64,000 nt of DNA from Yoonia sp. R2331 (GTDB lineage Bacteria; Pseudomonadota; Alphaproteobacteria; Rhodobacterales; Rhodobacteraceae), in NCBI RefSeq assembly GCF_041103235.1, contig NZ_JBGCUN010000001.1:682001-746000 (forward strand), read 5' to 3'. A program made the position numbers and the translations under genes. Positions within the stretch are counted from its first letter, which is position 1, and every line of letters starts with the position of its first letter. Shown here piece by piece: positions 56,567 through 64,000 of the stretch. A model generated the notes under the pieces. The model made no database searches and was not told where the DNA came from. It worked only from the letters and a program-made list of their open reading frames with translations.

Positions 56567-57385
56567 ATGTTGATCCGTGTTGCACTTGTTTTGGGTCTGG
56601 CCCTGTCTGCGCCATCGGTGATGGCCCAGGACCAAACGCTCGCAGACATCCGTCAGCAGTTGTCGATCCTTTATGTCGACATCCAGCGGCTGCGCACGGA
56701 GCTTTCAACAACCGGCAGCGTCGGCAATGACACGAGTGGCAATACGCCGCTGGACCGCCTGAACGCGATCGAGGCAGAGTTGCAGCGCCTGACCTCTAAA
56801 ACCGAAGAGCTGGAGTTTCGCGTCAACCGCATCACTGTGGATGGCACCAACCGCATTGGTGATCTGGAATTTCGCCTGTGCGAGCTTGAAGACGGTTGTG
56901 ATATCAGCCTGTTAGGCGACACGCCGTCCCTTGGCGGCGTTGATAACGGCACCGACGTGCCAGTTGCCAATCCGGCCCCCGCCACTGGCGGCCCGGCCCT
57001 TGCCATTGGCGAACAGGCCGATTTTGAGCGGGCGCAGGAGGCGCTCGCATCCGGTGACTTTCGCGGCGCCGCTGACCTCCTTGCGACCTTCGTTACGTCC
57101 TACCCCGGATCGCCAGTAGCCGCCGAGGCGGAGCTGATGAAGGGCAAAGCGTTCGAAGGACTGGGCGAAACCACAAATGCTGCGCGCGCCTTTCTCGCCA
57201 GCTTTTCCACCGACGCCAGCGGCCCCACCGCACCTGAGGCGCTGTTCAAGTTAGGCAGCGCATTGGGTCAGCTGGGACAGACACAAGATGCTTGCCTGAC
57301 ACTGGCAGAGGTTGGCGTGCGTTTCCCGGGCAACGCCTTCGTGACACAGGCGCAAACGGCGATGTCCGGTCTGGGATGCCAGTAG
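56567..57385 (+). CDS. cpoB: Tol-Pal coordinator CpoB (YbgF)
   Basis: CpoB is periplasmic and couples peptidoglycan synthesis with outer-membrane constriction. The 272-residue product has a signal peptide (VLGLALSAPSVMAQ). A coiled-coil trimerisation region follows (about 22-95, IRQQLSILYVDIQRLRTEL and TSKTEELEFRVNRIT), then a linker and a TPR-type C-terminal domain (FERAQEALASGDFRGAADLLATFV). The ATG at 56567 has AAGGA upstream; the longer frame starts inside pal. tilS overlaps its end. Confidence 0.92.
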   Translation: MLIRVALVLGLALSAPSVMAQDQTLADIRQQLSILYVDIQRLRTELSTTGSVGNDTSGNTPLDRLNAIEAELQRLTSKTEELEFRVNRITVDGTNRIGDLEFRLCELEDGCDISLLGDTPSLGGVDNGTDVPVANPAPATGGPALAIGEQADFERAQEALASGDFRGAADLLATFVTSYPGSPVAAEAELMKGKAFEGLGETTNAARAFLASFSTDASGPTAPEALFKLGSALGQLGQTQDACLTLAEVGVRFPGNAFVTQAQTAMSGLGCQ

Positions 57386-58593
57386 ACCTACCACAGCATT
57401 TTGCTGATGAAATGGGCGCGCTGCTTGGCCCGAATTTCCCCTCAGAAATCGCCTTGGCCGTCTCTGGCGGGGGCGACAGTATGGCGATGTTGCATCTGGC
57501 GGCAGGCTGGGCGCGCATCTACGGTATTGCGCTCAAGGTGATGACCGTTGACCACGGGTTCCGGCCTGAAAGTGCGGCAGAGGCCGCGATGGTCGCTGCT
57601 GAATGTGACGTGCTGGGGCTGCGCCACGCGACTCTCACTTGGACGGGCTGGGACGGCACTGGTAATCTGCAAGACGCCGCCCGTCAGGCCCGACTGGACC
57701 GGATCACAGCGTATTGCGCGCCCAGGGGCCACGTTGTGATGGCCCATACCCAGGATGATCAGGCCGAGACGGTCCTGATGCGCCTGATCCGTGGGTCCGG
57801 TGTCGATGGGTTGGCTGGCATGGCCGCAAAGCGCGAGACGCCGGGATTGACTATCGTGCGCCCGCTTCTTGGCGTCCGGCGAGAGGCGTTGCGGCACTAT
57901 TGCAAGACGCTGAAGATCCCCTTTGTCGATGATCCCAGCAATGAAGACGCGCGTTTCGACCGGGTCCGCATCCGGCGTCTGATCGGGCAAGAGGGGTTGG
58001 ATGTGGCGACACTTGCCAAGACCGCCCGGCAGATGGCACGCGCCAAGGCGGCGCTGGATCAGCGGGTGAAGCAGGCGACGCAGGCAGTCACCACGGTCGG
58101 GATCGCAGAGGCAGGCTATGTTGCATTTGATCGCGATGCGCTGGCCACCGTCGAAGAAGAAACCCGTCTGCGGATCGTGGCCAATGCACTGATTGCAATC
58201 GGCGGCAATCCCTACCGACCGCGTTTGTCGGCGCTTGAAAGTGCGGTGGACCAACTCCTTTCGGGGGGCACCACAACGCTCCACGGGTGCGTGATGCAGG
58301 CGGCCAACGATCAGATACTGATCTGCCGCGAGGTCAAGGCCATCGGACCTGATTGCGCCACCGATCACATCTGGGATGGGCGGTGGTCGCTGAACGGCCC
58401 CCATGCGCCCGAATTGCGCATCTCGGCCATCAAAGGCGCGCTAAGCCAATGCCCCGAATGGCGCGAAACCGGCCATCCACGGGCCGCACTTATGGCAAGT
58501 CCTGCTATTTGGCAGGACGAACGCCTTATTGCCGCCCCCTTGGCGGGGTTAAATGCGGGGTGGACCGCGCGATTTGCTGCGAAAACCGTGTGA
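57376..58593 (+). CDS. tilS: tRNA(Ile)-lysidine synthetase TilS
   Basis: TilS converts C34 of tRNA-Ile(CAU) to lysidine so it reads AUA. The 405-residue product has the PP-loop motif SGGGDS at residues 30-35, VDHGFRPES, AHTQDDQAETVLMRLIRGSG and the catalytic-domain end VDDPSNEDARFDRVRIR. The C-terminal half is less conserved, as usual. The ATG at 57376 overlaps the end of cpoB by ten bases; an in-frame start at 57292 lies deeper inside cpoB and is not favoured. ftsH follows after 102 bases. Confidence 0.94.
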   Translation: MPVDLPQHFADEMGALLGPNFPSEIALAVSGGGDSMAMLHLAAGWARIYGIALKVMTVDHGFRPESAAEAAMVAAECDVLGLRHATLTWTGWDGTGNLQDAARQARLDRITAYCAPRGHVVMAHTQDDQAETVLMRLIRGSGVDGLAGMAAKRETPGLTIVRPLLGVRREALRHYCKTLKIPFVDDPSNEDARFDRVRIRRLIGQEGLDVATLAKTARQMARAKAALDQRVKQATQAVTTVGIAEAGYVAFDRDALATVEEETRLRIVANALIAIGGNPYRPRLSALESAVDQLLSGGTTTLHGCVMQAANDQILICREVKAIGPDCATDHIWDGRWSLNGPHAPELRISAIKGALSQCPEWRETGHPRAALMASPAIWQDERLIAAPLAGLNAGWTARFAAKTV

Positions 58594-58609
58594 AGCGCGC
58601 TTCCGCATT

Positions 58610-58675
58610 GAAGATCGGTTAGGAAACTCTATTTTAAGGTCAATGCGGGGGTCCGACTCCCCCCGGCTGATCTTC
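58610..58675 (+). ncRNA. Predicted structured leader upstream of ftsH
   Basis: GAAGATC (58610-58616) and GATCTTC (58669-58675) form a perfect 7-base stem that extends by G-U and G-C pairs to 11 steps. Inside, GGGGG-TCCGACT-CCCCC is a 5-base stem with a 7-base loop shaped like a tRNA T-arm, while the remainder is unpaired A/T-rich. It lies 20 bases before the ftsH start. It is not a tRNA: the T-arm is not contiguous with the closing stem and no anticodon arm can be drawn. Confidence 0.45.
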
Positions 58676-58695
58676 CGCTGTTAAAGGAGCCTGTC

Positions 58696-60615
58696 TTGGG
58701 CAACGCACGTAATCTCGTCTTTTGGGTCGTCCTGTTTCTGTTGGTGCTGGCGCTGTTCCAGCTGTTCAACGGCGGGGCCAACAACGGGCTGAGCAATAGC
58801 CAAAGCTATTCGGAATTTGTTGAATCCGTCGAAGGCGGCACCGTCACGCAGGTGACGCTGGATGGCGAACAGGTCCGCTATCGCAAGACCGATGGCCGCG
58901 ACTATGTGACGATCAAACCGGGCGACGCGGAGGTGACCGACCTTTTGATCGAACGCGACATCCCGGTGCAGGCGCAAAGTCAGGAACAATCGGCCTTGTC
59001 GAGTTTCCTTTTTGCGCTGGGCCCCTTCATCCTACTGATCGGCGTCTGGATCTACTTCATGAACCGGATGCAGGGCGGTGGCCGTGGCGGCGCGATGGGC
59101 TTTGGCAAATCCAAGGCCAAGCTGCTGACCGAAAAGCATGGCCGCGTCACCTTTGACGAGGTCGCAGGCATCGATGAGGCCAAGGAAGAGCTTGAAGAAA
59201 TCGTCGAATTCCTGCGCAACCCGCAGAAATTCAGCCGCCTGGGCGGCAAAATCCCCAAAGGTGCGCTGCTGGTGGGCCCTCCGGGCACCGGTAAAACGCT
59301 GCTCGCCCGCGCCATCGCGGGTGAGGCTGGCGTGCCGTTCTTCACCATCTCGGGTTCGGACTTTGTCGAAATGTTCGTCGGTGTCGGTGCATCACGTGTG
59401 CGCGACATGTTCGAACAGGCCAAGAAAAACGCGCCTTGCATCGTGTTCATCGACGAAATTGACGCCGTGGGCCGCTCGCGTGGTGCCGGTTATGGCGGCG
59501 GGAATGACGAACGTGAACAGACGCTGAACCAGTTGCTGGTCGAAATGGACGGTTTTGAAGCCAACGAAGGCATCATCATCGTGGCCGCCACCAACCGCCC
59601 CGACGTGCTGGACCCCGCGCTGCTGCGTCCGGGCCGCTTTGACCGTCAGGTGCAGGTGCCAAACCCCGATATCAAGGGCCGCGAAAAGATTTTGGGCGTT
59701 CATGCGCGCAAGGTGCCGCTTGGCCCCGATGTCGACCTGCGCATCATCGCGCGCGGCACGCCCGGGTTCTCGGGCGCTGATCTGGCGAACCTTGTGAACG
59801 AAAGCGCGCTGATGGCCGCACGCGTGGGCCGCCGGTTTGTGACGATGATCGACTTTGAATCCGCCAAGGACAAAGTGATGATGGGCAGCGAACGCCGTTC
59901 CATGGTCATGACCGAGGACGAGAAGAAGCTGACCGCCTATCACGAAGCAGGCCATGCGATAGTTGGCTTGAACACGCCACAACATGACCCGATCCACAAG
60001 GCGACCATCATCCCGCGCGGCCGCGCGCTGGGTCTGGTGCTGTCCCTGCCGGAACGCGATCAGTTGAGCGTCAGTTTCACCAAATACAAATCCATGATCG
60101 CCATGGCGATGGGTGGCCGCGTGGCCGAGGAACTGACCTTTGGCCCTGAAAACGTGACCTCTGGTGCATCATCGGATATTCAGCAGGCGTCAAAAATTGC
60201 CCGCGCGATGGTCACGCAATTCGGCTTTGCCGAAGAGTTGGGCTATGTCGATTACGCCAACGAGCAGAACAGCTATCTGGGCAATTATGGCGGTGGTACC
60301 AACCACTCGGCGGCCACGCAAAAGATCATTGACGACAAAGTCAAAGAAATGATCGACGAAGGCTATGAAACCGCGCGCCGCATTCTGACGGAGAAATCGG
60401 AAGAGTTTGAGCGTCTGGCGCAGGGCCTTCTTGAATACGAAACCCTGACCGGAAACGAGATCACGCGCGTAATCGCGGGCGAGCCGCTCAACCGTGGTGA
60501 TGACGCCGACGACACGCCACCCTCTGGCGGGTCCTCGATCACCTCGATTCCCAAGACGAAGCCGAAAAAGCCAAAATCCCCCGACAGCGGGATGGAGCCG
60601 GAACCGTCCACCTGA
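58696..60615 (+). CDS. ftsH: ATP-dependent zinc metalloprotease FtsH
   Basis: FtsH is the essential membrane-bound AAA+ protease that degrades unassembled membrane proteins and regulators. The 639-residue product has two N-terminal transmembrane segments flanking a periplasmic domain. Walker A GPPGTGKT lies near residues 194-201, Walker B IVFIDEID near 250-257, SRH GRFDRQV, and the zinc motif HEAGH near 416-420. The start is an unusual TTG (TTG GGC AAC, giving MGNARN, the expected family N-terminus) with AAAGGAG upstream. The C-terminal tail is Lys/Pro-rich. Confidence 0.97.
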   Translation: MGNARNLVFWVVLFLLVLALFQLFNGGANNGLSNSQSYSEFVESVEGGTVTQVTLDGEQVRYRKTDGRDYVTIKPGDAEVTDLLIERDIPVQAQSQEQSALSSFLFALGPFILLIGVWIYFMNRMQGGGRGGAMGFGKSKAKLLTEKHGRVTFDEVAGIDEAKEELEEIVEFLRNPQKFSRLGGKIPKGALLVGPPGTGKTLLARAIAGEAGVPFFTISGSDFVEMFVGVGASRVRDMFEQAKKNAPCIVFIDEIDAVGRSRGAGYGGGNDEREQTLNQLLVEMDGFEANEGIIIVAATNRPDVLDPALLRPGRFDRQVQVPNPDIKGREKILGVHARKVPLGPDVDLRIIARGTPGFSGADLANLVNESALMAARVGRRFVTMIDFESAKDKVMMGSERRSMVMTEDEKKLTAYHEAGHAIVGLNTPQHDPIHKATIIPRGRALGLVLSLPERDQLSVSFTKYKSMIAMAMGGRVAEELTFGPENVTSGASSDIQQASKIARAMVTQFGFAEELGYVDYANEQNSYLGNYGGGTNHSAATQKIIDDKVKEMIDEGYETARRILTEKSEEFERLAQGLLEYETLTGNEITRVIAGEPLNRGDDADDTPPSGGSSITSIPKTKPKKPKSPDSGMEPEPST

Positions 60616-60624
60616 TACCCGATC

Positions 60625-60652
60625 AAGCCGCCCCAATCCGGGCGGCTTTTTC
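60625..60652 (+). terminator. Rho-independent terminator of ftsH
   Basis: AAGCCGCCC and GGGCGGCTT form a 9-base stem (7 of them G-C) around CAATCC and are followed by T residues, nine bases after the ftsH stop. It is a clear terminator for the tol-tilS-ftsH stretch. Confidence 0.9.
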
Positions 60653-60740
60653 GTGACACTGGGCAACACAATCCGTGATTTGAACTCTGTCCCGATGCAG
60701 CCTAGGCATGATCTCATCAACGAGCGTACAGAGGAATCAG

Positions 60741-61319
60741 ATGCCAGAACTTGTCCCAACCGACCATTATGGAGAGATCGTCTGGCTTGGAACCGTCGCG
60801 GATAACACCTCGATCCGCGCGGCCGCGGTGGACACAATGGAACTGACCTTTGACGGCCCGGTGGGCGAAGGGCGGCACGGAGGCCGCACCCGCGCGTCCT
60901 GCGTCCGCGTGATTGCGCAGCACCCACAAGGCACAGAGATCGCGAATGTCCGGCAAATGTCGGTACTCAGCGCCGAAGAGTTGGACGAGATTGCCAAGGA
61001 CTGCGGGTTGGAAGCGATTGACCCGGTTTGGCTGGGCGCGTCGCTGGTGGTGCGCGGCATTCCCGATTTCAGCCATGTGCCGCCGTCCTCGCGACTTCAG
61101 GGCCCTGACGGGGCGACCATCACGATCAACATGGAAAACCGCCCCTGCAATTTCCCGGCTCGCGAGATAGAGCAGGATCGCCCCGGTCATGGTAAAGCTT
61201 TCAAAACGGCAGCGACCGGCAAGCGCGGGGTTACGGCCTGGGTCGAACGACCCGGCCTGTTTGAGCGCGGTCAGCGCCTGCGTTTGCACGTCCCGGATCA
61301 ACCAGCCTGGCGTGGTTGA
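60741..61319 (+). CDS. MOSC-domain protein
   Basis: The 192-residue product is a MOSC-like single domain: VWLGTVADNTSI, ELTFDGPVGEGRHGGRTRASC, RQMSVLSAEELDEIA, DFSHVPPSSRLQ and ERPGLFERGQRLRLHVP. MOSC domains transfer or bind sulfur or molybdenum-cofactor-linked ligands. The usual conserved Cys is uncertain here (SCVRV and NRPCNFP are candidates). The ATG at 60741 is preferred over an earlier in-frame start. It stands alone between ftsH and fhs. Confidence 0.8.
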   Translation: MPELVPTDHYGEIVWLGTVADNTSIRAAAVDTMELTFDGPVGEGRHGGRTRASCVRVIAQHPQGTEIANVRQMSVLSAEELDEIAKDCGLEAIDPVWLGASLVVRGIPDFSHVPPSSRLQGPDGATITINMENRPCNFPAREIEQDRPGHGKAFKTAATGKRGVTAWVERPGLFERGQRLRLHVPDQPAWRG

Positions 61320-61376
61320 TCGGCGCATTGCGTTTCTTATCCGAAACCACGGCGGCCTGTGCCGACGATTCTGACG

Positions 61377-61395
61377 CGGATTATGTCGTAATCCG
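61377..61395. promoter_or_regulatory. Palindrome CGGATTA-TGTCG-TAATCCG upstream of fhs
   Basis: This perfect 7-base inverted repeat with a 5-base spacer lies about 78 bases before the fhs start, in the gap 61320-61472. It may be an operator or a short hairpin; no T-run follows. Confidence 0.4.
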
Positions 61396-61472
61396 GGTGC
61401 ACCGTAGCATACGACCTCGCTAGACATATCCTGACGGATGCAGGCGTTCGCGCCCCCAACAGGATGAAAGCA

Positions 61473-63149
61473 ATGGAATACAAGTCGGACATCGAAATCG
61501 CACGCGAAGCCAAAAAGCGTCCGATTCAAGAAATTGGTGCCAAGCTGGGTATCGGTAGTGATGATCTTTTGCCCTATGGCCACGACAAGGCGAAGGTCAG
61601 CCAGTCGTTCATCGATTCTGTACAGGGCAACAACGACGGCAAGCTGATCCTTGTGACTGCGATCAACCCGACCCCAGCAGGTGAGGGCAAAACGACCACA
61701 ACCGTGGGTCTGGGTGACGGCCTGAACGCGATCGGTAAGAAGGCCGCGATCTGTATCCGCGAGGCGTCGCTGGGTCCGTGCTTTGGCATGAAGGGTGGCG
61801 CTGCCGGCGGTGGCTATGCGCAGGTGGTTCCGATGGAGGATATGAACCTGCATTTCACAGGTGATTTTCACGCCATCACATCCGCGCACAACCTGCTGTC
61901 GGCGATGATCGACAACCACATCTACTGGGGCAATGAACTTGAGATCGACATCCGTCGCGTCGTCTGGCGCCGGGTGATGGACATGAACGACCGTGCGCTG
62001 CGCCAGATCACTGCCAGCCTGGGCGGCGTGGCCAACGGTTTCCCCCGTGAGGCCGGGTTTGACATCACGGTGGCGTCCGAGGTCATGGCGATCCTGTGTC
62101 TGGCGCTGAACCTTGAAGACCTACAAAAACGTCTGGGCGACATCATCGTGGCCTATCGTCGCGACCGCACCCCGGTCTACTGCCGCGACATCAAGGCCGA
62201 CGGTGCCATGACCGTTCTGCTGAAAGACGCGATGCAGCCAAACCTTGTGCAAACACTGGAAAACAACCCGGCCTTTGTGCACGGTGGGCCATTTGCGAAC
62301 ATCGCGCATGGCTGTAACTCTGTCACAGCGACTACCACGGCGCTGAAGGTTGCGGACTATGTGGTGACCGAGGCGGGGTTTGGCGCTGATTTGGGCGCCG
62401 AAAAGTTCATGAACATCAAGTGCCGCAAGGCCGGCATTGCGCCGTCTTGCGTGGTGGTTGTGGCAACAGTGCGTGCCATGAAGATGAACGGCGGCGTGGC
62501 CAAGGCAGACCTTGGGGCTGAGAATGTCGACGCGGTGACCGCAGGCTGCCCGAACCTTGGGCGTCACATCGAGAACGTCAAATCATTCGGCGTGCCAGTG
62601 GTCGTGGCGATCAACCACTTTGTCACCGACACCGACGCCGAAGTTCAGGCGGTCAAGGATTTCGTCGAAAGTCAGGGGTCTGAGGCGATCTTGTGCAAGC
62701 ACTGGGCGCATGGGTCCGAAGGGACCAGGGATCTCGCGACCCGCGTGGCCGAGATTGCCGATCAGGACAGCGCGAATTTTGCGCCGATCTATGGCGATGA
62801 TCTGGGCCTGTTTGAAAAGATCGACACGATCGCCAAGCGCATCTACCGCGCTGATGAGGTGATTGCGGACAAAAAGATCCGCGATCAGTTGCGCGCGTGG
62901 GAGGAGCAGGGTTATGGCAACCTGCCCGTGTGTATGGCGAAAACGCAGTACTCATTCTCGACCGATCCCGCGTTGCGTGGTGCGCCAACGGGCCACGCGG
63001 TTCCGATCCGTGAAGTGCGGCTTTCTGCCGGGGCCGGTTTTGTCGTTGCCATCTGCGGTGAGATCATGACCATGCCGGGCCTGCCGCGCGTGCCTTCGGC
63101 GGAGGCCATCATGCTGAACGCGGACGGCCAGATCGAAGGCTTGTTCTAG
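61473..63149 (+). CDS. fhs: Formate--tetrahydrofolate ligase
   Basis: Fhs makes 10-formyl-THF from formate, THF and ATP in the cytoplasm, feeding purine synthesis and the FolD step. The product of about 558 residues starts [21 protein letters not shown] and contains the nucleotide loop [39 protein letters not shown] and [17 protein letters not shown]. The ATG at 61473 follows AGGA at a normal distance and gives the family N-terminus; an in-frame ATG at 61464 would add three residues without a good ribosome-binding site. folD follows on the same strand after the repeat and hairpins. Confidence 0.96.
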   Translation: MEYKSDIEIAREAKKRPIQEIGAKLGIGSDDLLPYGHDKAKVSQSFIDSVQGNNDGKLILVTAINPTPAGEGKTTTTVGLGDGLNAIGKKAAICIREASLGPCFGMKGGAAGGGYAQVVPMEDMNLHFTGDFHAITSAHNLLSAMIDNHIYWGNELEIDIRRVVWRRVMDMNDRALRQITASLGGVANGFPREAGFDITVASEVMAILCLALNLEDLQKRLGDIIVAYRRDRTPVYCRDIKADGAMTVLLKDAMQPNLVQTLENNPAFVHGGPFANIAHGCNSVTATTTALKVADYVVTEAGFGADLGAEKFMNIKCRKAGIAPSCVVVVATVRAMKMNGGVAKADLGAENVDAVTAGCPNLGRHIENVKSFGVPVVVAINHFVTDTDAEVQAVKDFVESQGSEAILCKHWAHGSEGTRDLATRVAEIADQDSANFAPIYGDDLGLFEKIDTIAKRIYRADEVIADKKIRDQLRAWEEQGYGNLPVCMAKTQYSFSTDPALRGAPTGHAVPIREVRLSAGAGFVVAICGEIMTMPGLPRVPSAEAIMLNADGQIEGLF

Positions 63150-63168
63150 GGTCCGACGCGCGCCGCTC

Positions 63169-63190
63169 TTGCCCCCCGTTTGGGGGGCAA
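63169..63190 (+). terminator. Hairpin after fhs
   Basis: TTGCCCCCC-GTTT-GGGGGGCAA is a perfect 9-base stem, 19 bases after the fhs stop. A second stem, GCCCGCCG/CGGCGGGC, follows at 63199-63231. They may attenuate read-through into folD. No long T-run follows directly. Confidence 0.6.
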
Positions 63191-63218
63191 AACGCCCCGC
63201 CCGCCGTCTCGGAAGGTC

Positions 63219-63253
63219 ACCTCCGGCGGGCATATTTTTATTCGGAAGAAAGA
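63219..63253 (+). repeat. Dispersed repeat, divergent copy 4, before folD
   Basis: ACCTCCGGCGGGCATATTTT then TATTCGGAAGAAAGA aligns with the other copies (CTCCGGCGGG, ATATTTTT, GGAAGAA) but has drifted in the GGCCAGAAG part. Its GGAAGAAAG supplies the purine-rich region before the folD ATG. Confidence 0.55.
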
Positions 63254-63256
63254 CTG

Positions 63257-64000
63257 ATGACAGCGACAGTGATTGACGGAAAGGCCTTTGCGGCCACGGT
63301 GCGGGGCAAGGTGGCGGACCACGTTGCGCGGCTAAAGGAAGAACACGGGATCGTGCCCGGCCTGGCCGTTGTTTTGGTCGGTGAAGACCCCGCCAGCCAG
63401 GTTTACGTGCGAAACAAGGGCAAGCAGACGCTTGAGGTTGGCATGGCCTCTTTCGAGCACAAGCTGGATGTGGCGACCTCGCAAGAGGATCTGTTGGAAT
63501 TGATTGAACAGTTGAACAACGATCCGGCCGTGCACGGCATTCTGTGCCAACTGCCGGTGCCAGACCATATTGACGGCGACACGATCCTGAATGCGATTGA
63601 CCCGGCCAAGGACGTGGATGGGTTTCATATCTCGAACGTCGGTCTTTTGGGGACCGGACAGAAAAGCATGGTGCCTTGTACGCCGCTGGGTTGCTTGATG
63701 ATGCTGCGAGATCATCACGGGTCTTTGTCGGGAATGAATGCGGTGGTGATCGGTCGGTCTAACATTGTGGGCAAGCCGATGGCGCAATTGCTGTTGAATG
63801 ACAGCTGCACAGTGACGATTGCCCATTCGCGCACGGCGGATTTGCCGGGTGTTGTGCGTCAGGCGGATATCGTTGTGGCGGCGGTAGGGCGGCCACAGAT
63901 GGTGCCGGGCGACTGGATCAAAGAGGGTGCGACGGTGATTGATGTGGGCATCAATCGGATCGACAAGCCAGAAGGTGGTACACGTTTGGTCGGGGATGTG
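63257..64000 (+). CDS. folD: Methylene-THF dehydrogenase / methenyl-THF cyclohydrolase FolD (partial)
   Basis: FolD interconverts 5,10-methylene-, methenyl- and 10-formyl-THF using NADP+. The first 248 codons are present and the frame runs off the right edge, leaving about 50 residues outside. Family motifs seen are [19 protein letters not shown] with the catalytic lysine (near 57-60), [23 protein letters not shown] and [15 protein letters not shown] for cofactor binding. The ATG is preceded by GGAAGAAAG within the dispersed repeat. With fhs it forms a one-carbon pair. Confidence 0.95.
   Translation, partial: MTATVIDGKAFAATVRGKVADHVARLKEEHGIVPGLAVVLVGEDPASQVYVRNKGKQTLEVGMASFEHKLDVATSQEDLLELIEQLNNDPAVHGILCQLPVPDHIDGDTILNAIDPAKDVDGFHISNVGLLGTGQKSMVPCTPLGCLMMLRDHHGSLSGMNAVVIGRSNIVGKPMAQLLLNDSCTVTIAHSRTADLPGVVRQADIVVAAVGRPQMVPGDWIKEGATVIDVGINRIDKPEGGTRLVGDV

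Noticed and set aside
58610-58675. A possible tRNA or tmRNA piece upstream of ftsH.
   Set aside because: The T-arm-like hairpin is not adjacent to the closing stem, no anticodon or D-arm can be drawn and no CCA end is present. It is kept only as a structured leader.
60717-61919. A 400-codon minus-strand open frame opposite the MOSC gene and fhs.
   Set aside because: It is a shadow of recognisable genes, with no domain or ribosome-binding site.

Overview
The window looks like a chromosomal segment of a marine alphaproteobacterium of the family Rhodobacteraceae (Roseobacter group, in the neighbourhood of Loktanella/Yoonia). The evidence is the high but uneven G+C, the gene content (split xdhA/xdhB/xdhC, homospermidine synthase, phosphatidylcholine synthase, VPLPA-type C-terminal sorting signals, DUF484-xerC), the ruvCAB / ybgC-tolQRAB-pal-cpoB-tilS-ftsH order, and a short repeat ending GGCCAGAAGAAG of a kind I associate with this family. 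The genus is an inference. No rRNA, tRNA, CRISPR array, insertion sequence or prophage was recognised.

Layout. 1-4.5 kb: the xanthine dehydrogenase operon xdhA-xdhB-xdhC on the minus strand, with the first nine codons of one more gene at the left edge. 4.6-9.5 kb: a VOC-fold protein, an ArsR-SRPBCC pair on the minus strand, and dnaE. 9.5-15.7 kb: an unknown lipoprotein, an exosortase-type exported protein, homospermidine synthase, and hisC-tyrC-extensin-like in overlapping order. 16-28.8 kb: mostly housekeeping genes (ileS, a thioesterase, ogt, a DMT exporter, pcs, xerC, DUF484, an Arg/Lys/Orn decarboxylase, a transaldolase-family aldolase, priA). 29-40.7 kb: an accessory region with a second VPLPA-type protein, TetR, LysR, WYL and AraC regulators, two alpha/beta hydrolases, a zinc-free quinone-oxidoreductase-like enzyme, several small membrane proteins, and at least one gene broken by a stop codon. 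41-45 kb: a 105-residue protein overlapping a radical SAM gene, a universal stress protein, a flavoprotein monooxygenase and an MFS transporter. 45-50.6 kb: msrA, prmA, small unknown genes, ruvC-ruvA-ruvB. 50.6-60.6 kb: the Tol-Pal envelope-constriction cluster, tilS and ftsH. 60.7-64 kb: a MOSC protein, fhs and the start of folD.

How the genes work together. The decarboxylase and homospermidine synthase fit polyamine synthesis. Fhs and FolD supply one-carbon units. TolQRAB-Pal-CpoB energises outer-membrane constriction. RuvABC, XerC, PriA and DnaE cover replication and recombination. The 30-41 kb stretch looks like acquired or fast-changing genes, many of them one or two genes with their own regulator.

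Main observations: a copy of a dispersed intergenic repeat appears to sit in frame inside xdhB, as an extra segment of about 45 residues; three other copies lie between genes, one abutting a start codon. A 105-residue protein is translationally coupled to a radical SAM enzyme, a possible peptide- or protein-modifying pair. A pentanucleotide tandem repeat forms the ribosome-binding region of a membrane-protein gene. The ftsH leader can fold into a long stem topped by a tRNA T-arm-like hairpin. The octapeptide SLRPTVRP occurs identically in two unrelated envelope proteins.
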